Below are positions 1-8,393 of a stretch of DNA of 64,000 nt, piece by piece. The stretch covers positions 186,001 to 250,000 of the forward strand of contig NZ_CP173678.1 in the NCBI RefSeq assembly GCF_051903925.1, written 5' to 3'. The notes under the pieces were generated by a model. That model did no database searches. It was not told the origin of the DNA and worked only from the letters and a program-made list of their open reading frames with translations. Made by a program: the position numbers and the translations under genes. Numbering within the stretch: the stretch's first letter is position 1; every line of letters begins with the position of its first letter. The stretch comes from G051903925 sp051903925 (GTDB taxonomy: Bacteria; Pseudomonadota; Alphaproteobacteria; Zavarziniales; Zavarziniaceae).

Positions 1-435
1 CTTGGCGTCGTCGGCCTCCTGCCGGCTGACGCCGTTGACACGCACCAGCCCGGCATAGCGCTCGGCCCGCAGGCGCAGCGACTCGATGTTGGCCTGCGTT
101 GCCGCGGCCTGGGCCTTGGCCTGCTCGAAGGCGGCGCGGTAGGTCGCGTCGTCGATCTGGTAGAGCGGCTGGCCGGCCTGGACGTCGGAGCCCTCCGCGA
201 ACAGGCGCGCCTTGATGATGCCCGAGACCTGGGGCCGCACTTCCGACACCTGGAACGCACTCGTGCGGCCGGCCAGCTCGGTGTCGAGCGGCACGCGCTG
301 CGGCGCCAGGGTGATGATGCCAACCTGGGGTGGTGGGGGCGCCTGCTGCTGGGCATTGGCCTGGCCCGGCTCATCGCCGCAGGCAGCAAGCATCGCGAGG
401 GCGGCCACGGCGCCTGCCAGATGGAAGATCCGCAT
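1..435 (-). CDS. RND efflux periplasmic adaptor (HlyD/AcrA family), 5' part only
   Basis: The first 145 codons of a membrane-fusion protein that would link an inner-membrane RND pump to an outer-membrane channel. The start is the ATG at 433-435. The N-terminus is a lipoprotein signal peptide with lipobox LAAC (Cys at residue 19). A Pro/Gln-rich linker follows, then the lipoyl/barrel-sandwich start, with 'VRPQVSGII' and 'EGSDVQAGQPLYQID', and the alpha-hairpin around 'AAFEQAKAQAAATQANIES'. The gene runs off the left edge of the window, so its length and pump partner are unknown. It is divergent from the TetR gene, the usual arrangement for regulated AcrAB/MexAB-like pumps. The family call is firm; the substrate cannot be read. 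Confidence 0.9.
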   Translation of the reverse strand, partial: MRIFHLAGAVAALAMLAACGDEPGQANAQQQAPPPPQVGIITLAPQRVPLDTELAGRTSAFQVSEVRPQVSGIIKARLFAEGSDVQAGQPLYQIDDATYRAAFEQAKAQAAATQANIESLRLRAERYAGLVRVNGVSRQEADDAK

Positions 436-464
436 TGTCGACACGCCGCCTCACGAGATAGAGT

Positions 465-476
465 GAACGCTCGTTC
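465..476. promoter_or_regulatory. Palindromic TetR-type operator between adaptor and regulator genes
   Basis: The sequence GAACG-CT-CGTTC is a perfect inverted repeat of 5-bp arms with a 2-bp centre. It lies 30 bp upstream of the efflux adaptor start on the minus strand and at the head of the TetR gene. Operators of this shape are common for TetR repressors that control divergent RND pumps. That the neighbouring TetR protein binds here is inference from position. Confidence 0.65.
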
Positions 477-498
477 TCACTTTCAGCCGGAATATTGC

Positions 499-1254
499 TT
501 GTCCGCAGGAAAAAGCAAGCCCCAGACCGGCCACGCATTGCTGCACTGCAACAATACGCCGCCCCCGGACGGGATCGCCGCCACCCCGCAGGCCGGGAAA
601 TCCCCGCAAACCCGGCCCGCCCGCCGGCCGGAAGAGCCACGCCGACCGGAAGAGCCACGCCGACAGGATGCGACGCGCCGGCAGGACCTGGCCGAGGAAC
701 GCCGCGCCCAGATCATCGCCGCCGCCAAGGCCGGGTTCAGCCGACGCGGCTTCCACCAGACCAGCATGGACCACATCGCGGCGTCCGCCCAACTGAGCGT
801 CGGCCAGATCTACCGCCACTTCAGTTCCAAGAACGATATCATCCGCGCGATTGTTGAGACTACAGTCGCAAATCGGCAGGCCTTCTTCGAGCGCCTGGCC
901 GGCGACCTCAGCAACCTGGTGAGCCTGAGCGAGGAACGCCCCCCCGATCCCGAAGGCATGGACCGCTTGGAATCGGGCCTGACGGTCGAGATCGCCGCCG
1001 AAGCATCGCGCAATCCGGAGATTGCCGCCCTGGTCGAATGGGCGGATCGGGAAACACGCGAGTCGATGCAGCGCATGTTCGCGCGCGCCAGGCCCCACTG
1101 GGACGCCGAGACGCGGGCGACACGGATGGAGATCATTTCGGCCCTGTTCGAGGCCCGCGCCCTGCGCGCGATCCAGAATCCGGGCGGCTATTCCCGGGGC
1201 GTCATCGCCCTGCGCAGCCGCATCATCGAGGCCCTGCTGGCCGATACGCTGTAG
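499..1254 (+). CDS. TetR/AcrR family transcriptional regulator
   Basis: A likely local repressor of the divergent efflux genes. The helix-turn-helix region is clear: 'RRAQIIAAAKAGFSRRGF' leads into the recognition part 'LSVGQIYRHFSSKNDII'. The rest is the helical ligand-binding domain. The start is uncertain. The frame is open from an ATG at 421, but that start and the GTG at 463 lie before or at the operator, so a start downstream of 476 is more plausible. I give the TTG at 499; no strong ribosome site decides it. Between the start and the HTH lies an unusual Pro/Arg/Glu-rich stretch that contains an exact in-frame duplication. The protein is therefore longer at its N-terminus than the usual TetR of about 200 residues. 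Confidence 0.85.
   Translation: MSAGKSKPQTGHALLHCNNTPPPDGIAATPQAGKSPQTRPARRPEEPRRPEEPRRQDATRRQDLAEERRAQIIAAAKAGFSRRGFHQTSMDHIAASAQLSVGQIYRHFSSKNDIIRAIVETTVANRQAFFERLAGDLSNLVSLSEERPPDPEGMDRLESGLTVEIAAEASRNPEIAALVEWADRETRESMQRMFARARPHWDAETRATRMEIISALFEARALRAIQNPGGYSRGVIALRSRIIEALLADTL
628..663 (+). repeat. Two tandem copies of an 18-bp in-frame unit
   Basis: The 18-bp unit CCGGAAGAGCCACGCCGA occurs twice in a row, at 628-645 and 646-663, with no mismatch. In the TetR frame it encodes Pro-Glu-Glu-Pro-Arg-Arg twice. It sits in the low-complexity segment before the HTH domain, where copy-number change would not disturb the fold. Confidence 0.9.
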
Positions 1255-1356
1255 CCCGGTCGGTACAGAGGCCCAACGATCCCCCACACGGCAGGGTAGA
1301 GGCAGAAGCAGTTTCGACTTGCAAAACCCGCACATGTTGTTCATAGTCGATACAAC

Positions 1357-3477
1357 ATGACGATGCTCCTGCCCGATGGCCGCGCCATGCCCGGCCTGCA
1401 CCCCACGCTGATGCGCCTTGCGACCCGCGCCGCAGCCCTGCACCGCACCCTGCAGGCGCCGCGCGGCCTGCTCATGATCGTGGCCCCGTTCGTCGCGATC
1501 ATCCTGATGCAGGCCTTCTTCGCGGCGTTCAGCCTGTCGCTGCTGTCTGCGGCCCGGGCCTATGTCGCCGGCGAAAGCCAATGGACCAAGGCGTCGAACA
1601 GCGCGATCTACAGCCTGGCACGCTATGTCGACACGCAGGACGAGCACTATCTGGCGTCGTTCCACGAAAACATGTCGGTCCCCCGCGGCGACCGCCTGGC
1701 CCGCCTGGAGATCGAGCGCGACGACACGGACCACGCGGCAGCCCATGCCGGCTTCATCGCCGGCCGCAACGATCCCGCCGACGTGCCGTTGCTGATCTGG
1801 CTGCTGGAGACCTTCTCCGGCGTGCCGATGCTGGACGACGCCGTCGTCTTCTGGCGCCGGACCGACGCCGTCATCGCGGAGGTCGAGGCGACCGCCCGCG
1901 CGATCGAGCGCGAGGTCGACCGCGGCACCATGAGCGGGCCCCGCGTCACCTATTGGAAGGCCCGGGTCGACGCCGTGGGCCAGCGCCTGAGCCCGCTTGC
2001 ATCCGCCTTCTCGGAAGCCTTGGGGGCGGCGTCGCGCCAGATCCAGAACATCCTGACCGCCATCAACCTGTTCATGGCCGCCCTTCTGATCACGCTGACC
2101 GTGTGGCGGGTCCGCCGCTTCCTGGAGCATCGCCAGAACGTGGAGGGCGAGTTGTCGTGGCAGGCGGCGCACGACACGCTGACGGGTCTTGCCAACCGCC
2201 GCTCGTTCGAGGCGCAGGTGCGGGCCGCGCTGTCGCGCATCGCCCCGGGCGGGCCCGGCCACGCCCTGGCATTCGTCGACCTGGACCAGTTCAAGATCGT
2301 CAACGACACCTGCGGCCACAAGGCTGGCGACGCCCTGCTGCGGCGCATTGCGGCGACACTTGCCTCGCACCTGCGCGGCGTCGACCTCCTGGCCAGGCTG
2401 GGCGGCGACGAGTTCGGCGTGCTGCTCCGGGACTGCCCCGCCAGCCAGATGACCGAGATCATGGAGCGCCTGCGCGTCGCGGTGCAGGACCTGGGCTTCG
2501 TCTGGGACGGCCGGGCCTTCGCCACCGGCGCCAGCATCGGCTTGGTCCATGTGGACGAGGCGTCCGTGACGCTGGAGGAGGCGATGAGCTTTGCCGATCT
2601 CGCCTGCTACATGTCCAAGGAGAAGGGTCGCAACCGCATCCACGTGCACAAGCACGACGACGCGGCGCTGCGTCAGCGCTCGGGCGAGATGAATTGGGCC
2701 CAGCGCATCCACGAGGCACTGGAAGGCGACCTGTTCTTCCTCGAGGCGCAGGAGATCGTGCCGCTGGGCACGGCCGACGCGCACGGCCAGCACATCGAAC
2801 TGCTGGTGCGGCTGCGCGACGGCCATGGCGGGACGGTACCGCCCGCGGCGTTCATCCCCGCGGCGGAGCGCTTCGGCCTGATGCCGGCGATCGATCGCTG
2901 GGTCATCCGCACCGCGTTCGCGACGCTGAGCCGCCGGCTGACCCGGCAGGGCGCCTCGCCCATCGCCACCTGCGCCATCAACCTCTCCGGCGTCACGATC
3001 GGCGACGAGACATTCCTGCAATTCCTGGAGGCGCAGTTCGCGCAGCACCCCGTCCCGCCCTCCATGATCTGCTTCGAGATCACGGAGACCAGCGCGATCT
3101 CGAACATGGACGACGCGGCGCACTTCATCGCGGCGCTGCGCGCCATGGGCTGCCGCTTCGCGCTGGACGATTTCGGCGTGGGCATGTGCTCGTTCAGCTA
3201 CCTGAAGCGGCTGCCGGTCGACTACCTGAAGATCGACGGCAGCTTCATCCGCGACGTCATGACCGACCCGCAGGACCGCGCCATCGTCGCCATGATGGCC
3301 GGCATCGGCCGGGTGATGGGCAAGCAGACCATCGCCGAGTTCGTCGAATGCGCCGAGATGGCGGAGGAACTGCGACAGATGGGCGTCGACTTCGTGCAGG
3401 GGTTCGGCGTGGCGCGGCCGTTCACCTTCGACGCCGGGTCAAGCCTGCCGCTGCGTCCGCTCCTGCAAGCCGCCTGA
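1357..3477 (+). CDS. Membrane-bound GGDEF-EAL protein (diguanylate cyclase/phosphodiesterase)
   Basis: A 706-residue cyclic-di-GMP enzyme. Membrane segments lie near residues 38-66 and 232-252 and enclose a periplasmic sensor region of about 165 residues. The GGDEF domain has an intact GGDEF motif at 349-353 and an inhibitory site RGVD at 340-343, spaced correctly. In the EAL domain the signature reads ELL at 481-483, keeping the essential Glu. The other expected active-site residues appear present: Asn542, Glu574, Asp604-Asp605 (LDDFG), Lys625, Glu661 and Gln681. Both activities are therefore possible; which one dominates cannot be read. It starts 102 bp after the TetR gene and overlaps the convergent methyltransferase by 39 bp. 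Confidence 0.93.
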   Translation: MTMLLPDGRAMPGLHPTLMRLATRAAALHRTLQAPRGLLMIVAPFVAIILMQAFFAAFSLSLLSAARAYVAGESQWTKASNSAIYSLARYVDTQDEHYLASFHENMSVPRGDRLARLEIERDDTDHAAAHAGFIAGRNDPADVPLLIWLLETFSGVPMLDDAVVFWRRTDAVIAEVEATARAIEREVDRGTMSGPRVTYWKARVDAVGQRLSPLASAFSEALGAASRQIQNILTAINLFMAALLITLTVWRVRRFLEHRQNVEGELSWQAAHDTLTGLANRRSFEAQVRAALSRIAPGGPGHALAFVDLDQFKIVNDTCGHKAGDALLRRIAATLASHLRGVDLLARLGGDEFGVLLRDCPASQMTEIMERLRVAVQDLGFVWDGRAFATGASIGLVHVDEASVTLEEAMSFADLACYMSKEKGRNRIHVHKHDDAALRQRSGEMNWAQRIHEALEGDLFFLEAQEIVPLGTADAHGQHIELLVRLRDGHGGTVPPAAFIPAAERFGLMPAIDRWVIRTAFATLSRRLTRQGASPIATCAINLSGVTIGDETFLQFLEAQFAQHPVPPSMICFEITETSAISNMDDAAHFIAALRAMGCRFALDDFGVGMCSFSYLKRLPVDYLKIDGSFIRDVMTDPQDRAIVAMMAGIGRVMGKQTIAEFVECAEMAEELRQMGVDFVQGFGVARPFTFDAGSSLPLRPLLQAA

Positions 3478-4161
3478 GGCGACCGGCGGGGTGGCAGGCG
3501 GCGTGAAGGTCCACACGGCGGTGCGCTTGATCTCGGCATCCTCCAGCGCGCGGCTGGTGGGCACGCTGTACTCGGCCAGCTTCTCCAGGCGGTCCTTGGG
3601 CAGGTAGTAGCGCCCGGGGTCGCCGATCAGCACCACCGCACCGCGCGCCGCGAGCCGGCCAAGCCAGGCGGTGATGCGCTCCGCCAGCGGCCGCTCGTAG
3701 CAGACGTCGCCCGCCAGCACGACGTCCCAGCCGCCGTCCTGGTCGATCACGTCGGCCAAGGCTGCCTCGACCGCCACGCCATTCACCATAGCGTTCATGG
3801 CGATGGCCGCGACCGCGAAGGCATCGACCTCGCTGGCCAGGACATGCGCCGCCCCCGATCGGGCGGCCGCGATCGCGACGATGCCCGAGCCGCTGGCGAA
3901 GTCGAGCACCCGCCGCCCCGCGACCAGGCCGGGCCGGTCGAGGATATAGCGGGCCAGCGCCTGCCCCCCGGCCCAGGCAAAGGCCCAGAACGGCGGCGGC
4001 AGGCCCTCGGCCTCCAGCTCCTCCTCGGTCTTCAGCCACAGCGGCACGGCCTCGTCCGCCAGGTAGAGGCTGAGTTCCGGCGCATGCGGCACGGCCAGCA
4101 GGCGGGTATTGGCCTGGATGAAGGCCGCGCGGTCGGGCGCGTTCTGCACGATGGTCTCCAT
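3439..4161 (-). CDS. Class I SAM-dependent methyltransferase, PrmA/ETFB-lysine methyltransferase-like
   Basis: A Rossmann-fold methyltransferase of 240 residues. Motif I is 'VLDFASGSGIVAIAAARSG', and the next acidic strand end is 'VLASEVDAFA'. 'FWAFAWAGGQALARY' just before motif I resembles the protein-lysine methyltransferase group that acts on electron-transfer flavoprotein beta subunit and related proteins, as does the overall length. I prefer the ATG at 4159-4161 (METIVQNAPD), because an earlier ATG at 4203 only adds a non-conserved extension. The C-terminus overlaps the end of the convergent GGDEF-EAL gene. The methyltransferase call is solid; the substrate is inference. Confidence 0.75.
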   Translation of the reverse strand: METIVQNAPDRAAFIQANTRLLAVPHAPELSLYLADEAVPLWLKTEEELEAEGLPPPFWAFAWAGGQALARYILDRPGLVAGRRVLDFASGSGIVAIAAARSGAAHVLASEVDAFAVAAIAMNAMVNGVAVEAALADVIDQDGGWDVVLAGDVCYERPLAERITAWLGRLAARGAVVLIGDPGRYYLPKDRLEKLAEYSVPTSRALEDAEIKRTAVWTFTPPATPPVASGGLQERTQRQA

Positions 4162-4256
4162 GCTAGGATCCTGGCACGAACGCGGCGCCTTGAACCTGGG
4201 CAATCTGGAACCATGACAAATCGGCCATCGGCGATGCCTGCGTCGGCTCCGCAGCC

Positions 4257-4976
4257 ATGACGGCGGCGGGCGACCAGTCCTCCTTCCACTATTCCGGCGG
4301 CGAGCTTGCGCTGTTCGAAGGTGCCGTGAACTGGAAGTCGTACTGGGCGGCCCAGGTGCGGCCGTTCATCCGCGGCCGCGTCGCCGACATTGGCGCAGGC
4401 CTGGGCAGCAATGTCCGCTACCTGGCCGGACCCGGTACGCAGTGGACCTGCGTCGAGCCGGACCCGGCCCTGGCGGCGGAGATTGCGCGCCGCCTGGACG
4501 GTCGCGGCGTCACCGTCCTGCAGGGCACGCTGGCAAGCCTGCCGGCCGAGGCGCGCTTCGACACGATCCTCTATGTCGACGTGCTGGAGCACATTGCCGA
4601 CGACCGGGCGGAGGTGGCCGCTGCCGCCGCCCGCCTGGCGCCGGGCGGACACCTGGTCGTCGTGGCCCCAGCCCATCAATGGCTGTTCAGCCCGATGGAC
4701 GAGGCGGTCGGCCATTTCCGCCGCTATACCCTGCCGGCCCTGCGCGCGCTGACGCCGCCGGGCCTCGCCGTGGTCCGGGCACGCTACCTGGACAGTGTCG
4801 GCATCATGGCCTCCGCCGCCAATCGCTTCGTCCTGCGGAAGGAGGCCGCCTCGGGCGGGCAGATGCAGGTCTGGGACCGGCTGATGGTCCCGGCATCGCG
4901 CCTTCTCGACCCGCTGACCGCCTTTCGCCTGGGCAAGACGGCGGTCCTGGTCTGGCGCAAGGACGGCGCGCCCTAG
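4257..4976 (+). CDS. Class I SAM-dependent methyltransferase
   Basis: A 239-residue methyltransferase. The SAM-binding loop is 'VADIGAGLGSNVRYLAG', followed by 'CVEPDPALAAEI' and the post-motif 'DTILYVDVLEHIADD', which is typical of UbiG/methyltransf_11-type enzymes acting on small molecules or glycans. 'GHFRRYTLPAL' near residue 155 is common in methyltransferases found beside glycosyltransferase genes. No such neighbours are present here, so the substrate is unknown. It stands alone between a divergent methyltransferase and the rpsB promoter region. Confidence 0.8.
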   Translation: MTAAGDQSSFHYSGGELALFEGAVNWKSYWAAQVRPFIRGRVADIGAGLGSNVRYLAGPGTQWTCVEPDPALAAEIARRLDGRGVTVLQGTLASLPAEARFDTILYVDVLEHIADDRAEVAAAAARLAPGGHLVVVAPAHQWLFSPMDEAVGHFRRYTLPALRALTPPGLAVVRARYLDSVGIMASAANRFVLRKEAASGGQMQVWDRLMVPASRLLDPLTAFRLGKTAVLVWRKDGAP

Positions 4977-5006
4977 CGCGGGGACTGCCCGGGCTCAGGA
5001 CCGGAC

Positions 5007-5035
5007 TTGCAATTTGGGCGGAGTTTCACTAGACA
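5007..5035 (+). promoter_or_regulatory. Probable promoter of the rpsB-tsf cluster
   Basis: A TTGCAA hexamer at 5007-5012 and a TAGACA hexamer at 5030-5035 are separated by exactly 17 bp. They lie about 130 bp before rpsB in a stretch without coding sequence. The leader after it contains a small perfect palindrome, CCGCATGCGG at 5047-5056. The promoter call is inference from spacing and position; the leader would have room for autogenous control by S2, but I see no known structure with certainty. Confidence 0.45.
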
Positions 5036-5166
5036 CTCGCGCCATTCCGCATGCGGGCTTACGCCGTTTCCGGGTCAATCCCCGTGAACGCCGATCCGGT
5101 GTCCAGAACCTTCCCGGTCCTGGATGACACCCGCTGACGATAGAACCGGAGAAGGATACAGGTTCA

Positions 5167-5997
5167 ATGGCACTGCCTACGTTCTCGATGCGCCAGTTGC
5201 TGGAAGCGGGCGTTCATTTCGGCCACCAGACCCACCGCTGGAACCCGAAGATGGGCCCCTACCTCTTCGGCGTGCGCAACAACATCCACATCATCGACCT
5301 GAGCCAGACGGTGCCGGCCCTGTACCGCGCGCTGCAGACCATCCGCGACGTCGTCGCGGGCGGCGGCCGCGTCCTGTTCGTGGGCACCAAGCGCCCGGCC
5401 TCGCAGCCGATCGCCGAGGCGGCCCAGCGCTGTGGCCAGTACTATGTCAACCATCGCTGGCTCGGCGGCATGCTGACCAACTGGAAGACGATCTCGGTCT
5501 CGATCAAGCGCCTGCGCACGCTCGAGGAGCAGCTGAAGGGTGAGGCCCTGGGCCTGACCAAGAAGGAACAGCTGAACCTGAGCCGCGAGAAGGAAAAGCT
5601 GGAGCGCGCGCTGGGTGGCATCAAGGACATGGGCGGCCTGCCCGACATCCTGTTCGTGATCGACACGAACAAGGAAGACATCGCGGTCAGCGAGGCGCGC
5701 AAGCTGGGCATCCCGGTCGTGGCGATCCTGGATTCGAACTCGAACCCGGACGGCATCACCTATCCGATCCCCGGCAATGACGACGCCCTGCGCGCCATCA
5801 ACATCTATTGCGAGCTGGTCGCGCGCGCCGTGCTGGACGGCATCCAGGCCGAGATGACCGAGAGCGGCATCGATGTCGGCGGCTCGGACGAGCCGCTGGT
5901 CGAGGAAGCCTATGACGATCCCGGTGCTGCCGAGGACCCGACGCTGGGTGCCGAGGGCGAGCCCGTCGTCTTCGAGGAGCAGCCGACCGCGCACTGA
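5167..5997 (+). CDS. rpsB: 30S ribosomal protein S2
   Basis: A core protein of the small ribosomal subunit, 276 residues. The N-terminus 'FSMRQLLEAGVHFGHQTHRWNPKM' region is diagnostic (only part quoted: LLEAGVHFGHQTHRWNPK), as are 'LFVGTKRPA' and 'VNHRWLGGMLTNWKT' and the C-terminal 'PIPGNDDALRAI'. It is slightly longer than the E. coli protein, with an acidic tail after residue 240 as often seen in alphaproteobacteria. The ribosome site GGAGAAGG lies a little far from the ATG. It heads the long translation/envelope cluster and is followed by a strong hairpin before tsf. Confidence 0.98.
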   Translation: MALPTFSMRQLLEAGVHFGHQTHRWNPKMGPYLFGVRNNIHIIDLSQTVPALYRALQTIRDVVAGGGRVLFVGTKRPASQPIAEAAQRCGQYYVNHRWLGGMLTNWKTISVSIKRLRTLEEQLKGEALGLTKKEQLNLSREKEKLERALGGIKDMGGLPDILFVIDTNKEDIAVSEARKLGIPVVAILDSNSNPDGITYPIPGNDDALRAINIYCELVARAVLDGIQAEMTESGIDVGGSDEPLVEEAYDDPGAAEDPTLGAEGEPVVFEEQPTAH

Positions 5998-6022
5998 GCG
6001 GTGGCCACGTTCTGATCGATTG

Positions 6023-6050
6023 ACGGGGCCGCAAACCCATGCGGCCCCGT
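6023..6050 (+). terminator. Intercistronic hairpin between rpsB and tsf
   Basis: ACGGGGCCGC (6023-6032) and GCGGCCCCGT (6041-6050) form a perfect 10-bp stem with an 8-nt loop. Only a short ATTTC follows, so it is a weak intrinsic terminator or an attenuating/processing hairpin rather than a full stop. It fits the common need for more S2 than EF-Ts or for partial read-through. Confidence 0.6.
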
Positions 6051-6098
6051 ATTTCTGCGTACCCGAATTCCCAGTAGACGTATTCCCAGGAGCCCAAG

Positions 6099-7022
6099 AT
6101 GGCCGAGGTATCAGCCGCACTGGTCAAGGACCTGCGCACCAAGACCGGCGCCGGCATGATGGATTGCAAGAAGGCGCTTGCGGAGAACAACGGCGACCTT
6201 GAGGCCGCAATCGACTGGCTGCGCAAGAAGGGCCTGTCCCAGGCTGCCAAGAAGGCGGGCCGCGTCGCCGCCGAGGGCCTGGTCGGTGTCGCCGTCAGCG
6301 GCACCGCAGGCGCCGTGGTCGAGATCAATTCCGAGACCGACTTCGTCGCGCGCAATGACAAGTTCCAGGACTTCGTGCGCAACGTGGCCGATATCGCGGT
6401 CGGCGGCGACGGCACGGTCGAGGGCCTGGGCGCCGCGGCCTATCCGGCGACGGGCAAGTCGGTCGGCGATAGCCTGACCGACCTGATCGCCACGATCGGC
6501 GAGAACATGACGCTGCGCCGCGTCCGCCGCCTGTCGGTGGGCCAGGGCGTCATCGCGTCCTATGTCCACTCGAAGGTCGCCCCTGGCCTCGGCAAGATCG
6601 GCGTCCTGGTGGCGCTGGAGAGCGCCGGCAAGGCCGACGTGCTGGAGACGCTGGGCACCCAGATCGCGCTGCATGTCGCCGCGACCAACCCCGCATCGCT
6701 GAGCCAGGCCGACCTGGATCCCGCCCTGGTCGAGCGCGAGCGGGCGATCTTCTCCGAGCAGGCGCTCGCGTCCGGCAAGCCCCAGAACGTCGTCGACAAG
6801 ATGATCGAGGGCCGCATCCGGAAGTACTACGAGGAGGTCTGCCTGCTGGAGCAGGTTTCGGTCCACGACCAGAAGACCAAGATCGGCAAGCTGGTCGAGG
6901 ACGCGGCCAAGGATGCCGGCGCGCCGGTGTCGGTCGCGGGCTTCGTCCGCTTCCAGCTGGGCGACGGCATCGAGAAGGAGAAGAGCGACTTCGCAGCCGA
7001 AGTGGCCGCCGCCGCCCGCTGA
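6099..7022 (+). CDS. tsf: Translation elongation factor Ts
   Basis: The nucleotide exchange factor for EF-Tu, 307 residues. The N-terminal UBA-like domain carries 'LRTKTGAGMMDCKKAL', and the core begins with 'INSETDFVARNDKFQDF', the segment that contacts EF-Tu (Asp-Phe of TDFVAR). The AGGAG ribosome site is 7 bp before the ATG at 6099. It lies 101 bp after rpsB, with a hairpin between the two, and is 11 bp before pyrH, so it leads the remaining operon. Confidence 0.98.
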   Translation: MAEVSAALVKDLRTKTGAGMMDCKKALAENNGDLEAAIDWLRKKGLSQAAKKAGRVAAEGLVGVAVSGTAGAVVEINSETDFVARNDKFQDFVRNVADIAVGGDGTVEGLGAAAYPATGKSVGDSLTDLIATIGENMTLRRVRRLSVGQGVIASYVHSKVAPGLGKIGVLVALESAGKADVLETLGTQIALHVAATNPASLSQADLDPALVERERAIFSEQALASGKPQNVVDKMIEGRIRKYYEEVCLLEQVSVHDQKTKIGKLVEDAAKDAGAPVSVAGFVRFQLGDGIEKEKSDFAAEVAAAAR

Positions 7023-7033
7023 GGAGAACCGCC

Positions 7034-7777
7034 ATGCCGAGCGCCGAGGGTCCACAACCCACGCCCCGCTACAAACGGGCGCTGCTCAAGGTGTCGGGCG
7101 AGGCGCTGATGGGCGACCGCGCGTTCGGCATCGACACCGGCACGGTCGAGCGGATCGCCCGCGAGGTCGTGCAGGTCGTCGGGGCCGGGCACCAGATGTG
7201 CCTGGTCATCGGCGGCGGCAACATCTATCGCGGCCTGGAAGGTTCGGCGCGCGGCATGGAACGCGCGTCGGCCGACTACATGGGCATGCTGGCGACCGTG
7301 ATGAACGCACTCGCCATGCAGAACGCGCTGGAGCGCCTGGGCACGCCGACGCGCGTCCTGTCGGCGATCCCGATGACCTCGATCTGCGAGCCCTATGTCC
7401 GGCGCCGGGCGATCCGGCACATGGAGAAGGGCCGGGTCGTGATCTTTGCCGCGGGGACCGGCAATCCGTTCTTCACGACCGATACCGCGGCCGCCCTGCG
7501 CGCCGCCGAGATGGGCTGCAACGCCCTGCTCAAGGGCACGCAGGTCGACGGCGTCTATACCGCCGACCCCAAGCACGATCCCAAGGCGACGCGCTACGAG
7601 CGCCTGACCTATCGCGACGTGCTGAACCAGGACCTGAAGGTCATGGACGCCTCCGCGATCAGCCTGGCCCGTGAAAACCAGATCCCGATCCTGGTGTTCT
7701 CGCTTCATGTCGACGGCGGCCTGGCCCAGGTCTTGTCGGGCACGGGCCGTTGCACGATCATCGACGAAGGGGAATGA
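7034..7777 (+). CDS. pyrH: UMP kinase
   Basis: Phosphorylates UMP to UDP in pyrimidine nucleotide synthesis; the bacterial hexameric amino-acid-kinase type. Signatures are 'RALLKVSGEALMG' at the N-terminus, 'VIGGGNIYRG', 'SADYMGMLATVMNALA' and 'VDGVYTADPKHDPKA'. 247 residues, normal for the family. The ribosome site GAGGAGA is well placed. It sits between tsf and frr, the standard order in most bacteria. Confidence 0.98.
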   Translation: MPSAEGPQPTPRYKRALLKVSGEALMGDRAFGIDTGTVERIAREVVQVVGAGHQMCLVIGGGNIYRGLEGSARGMERASADYMGMLATVMNALAMQNALERLGTPTRVLSAIPMTSICEPYVRRRAIRHMEKGRVVIFAAGTGNPFFTTDTAAALRAAEMGCNALLKGTQVDGVYTADPKHDPKATRYERLTYRDVLNQDLKVMDASAISLARENQIPILVFSLHVDGGLAQVLSGTGRCTIIDEGE

Positions 7778-7780
7778 ACC

Positions 7781-8341
7781 GTGTCGGATGAACCGGATCT
7801 GGAGGCGCTGGAGCGCCGCATGAACGGGGCGCTGGAAGTGCTGCGCCAGGAATATGCCGGCCTGCGCACGGGCCGGGCATCGCCCAGCCTGCTCGACCCC
7901 GTGACGGTCGACGCCTATGGCGCCACCATGCCGATCAACCAGGTGGCGACCGTCTCCGTCTCGGAGGCGCGCCTGCTGACCGTCTCGGTCTGGGACCGGG
8001 GCCTGGCTGGTGCCGTCGACAAGGCGATCCGCAATGCGGGCCTGGGCCTGAACCCCCAGACCGAGGGGGCGACAATCCGCATTCCCATCCCTGAGCTGAA
8101 CGCCGAGCGCCGCCAGGAACTAGCCAAGCTGTCCGCGCGCTATGCCGAGAACGCCAAGATCGCGGTGCGCAACGTCCGGCGCGACGGCATGGACCTGCTG
8201 AAGCGCATGCAGCGCGATGGCAAGATCAGCGAGGACGACCAGAGCCTTTACGAGGACGAGGTCCAGTCGATGACCGACAAGGTGATCAAGCAGATCGACA
8301 GTGCCCACGCGGCCAAGGAACAGGACATCCTGAAGGTCTGA
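7781..8341 (+). CDS. frr: Ribosome recycling factor
   Basis: Splits post-termination ribosomes together with EF-G. 186 residues, the normal length. Recognised by 'EYAGLRTGRASPSLLDPVTVD', quoted here only as its core LRTGRASPSLLD, by 'IRIPIPELNAERRQEL' and by 'VRNVRRDGMD'. The start is the GTG at 7781, three bases after the pyrH stop, with AAGGGG upstream. Translational coupling to pyrH is likely from the spacing. Confidence 0.98.
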   Translation: MSDEPDLEALERRMNGALEVLRQEYAGLRTGRASPSLLDPVTVDAYGATMPINQVATVSVSEARLLTVSVWDRGLAGAVDKAIRNAGLGLNPQTEGATIRIPIPELNAERRQELAKLSARYAENAKIAVRNVRRDGMDLLKRMQRDGKISEDDQSLYEDEVQSMTDKVIKQIDSAHAAKEQDILKV

Positions 8342-8393
8342 GCGGGGGCCGGGATGGTGCCCGGACCGCGTGTCTGTTGACGGGAGTGGCCCG

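Noticed and set aside
451..3123. Open frame of 890 codons on the minus strand
   Set aside because: It lies opposite the TetR and GGDEF-EAL genes, has an Arg/Gln/Gly/His/Ala-biased composition and no domain. In GC-rich DNA long antisense frames are expected.
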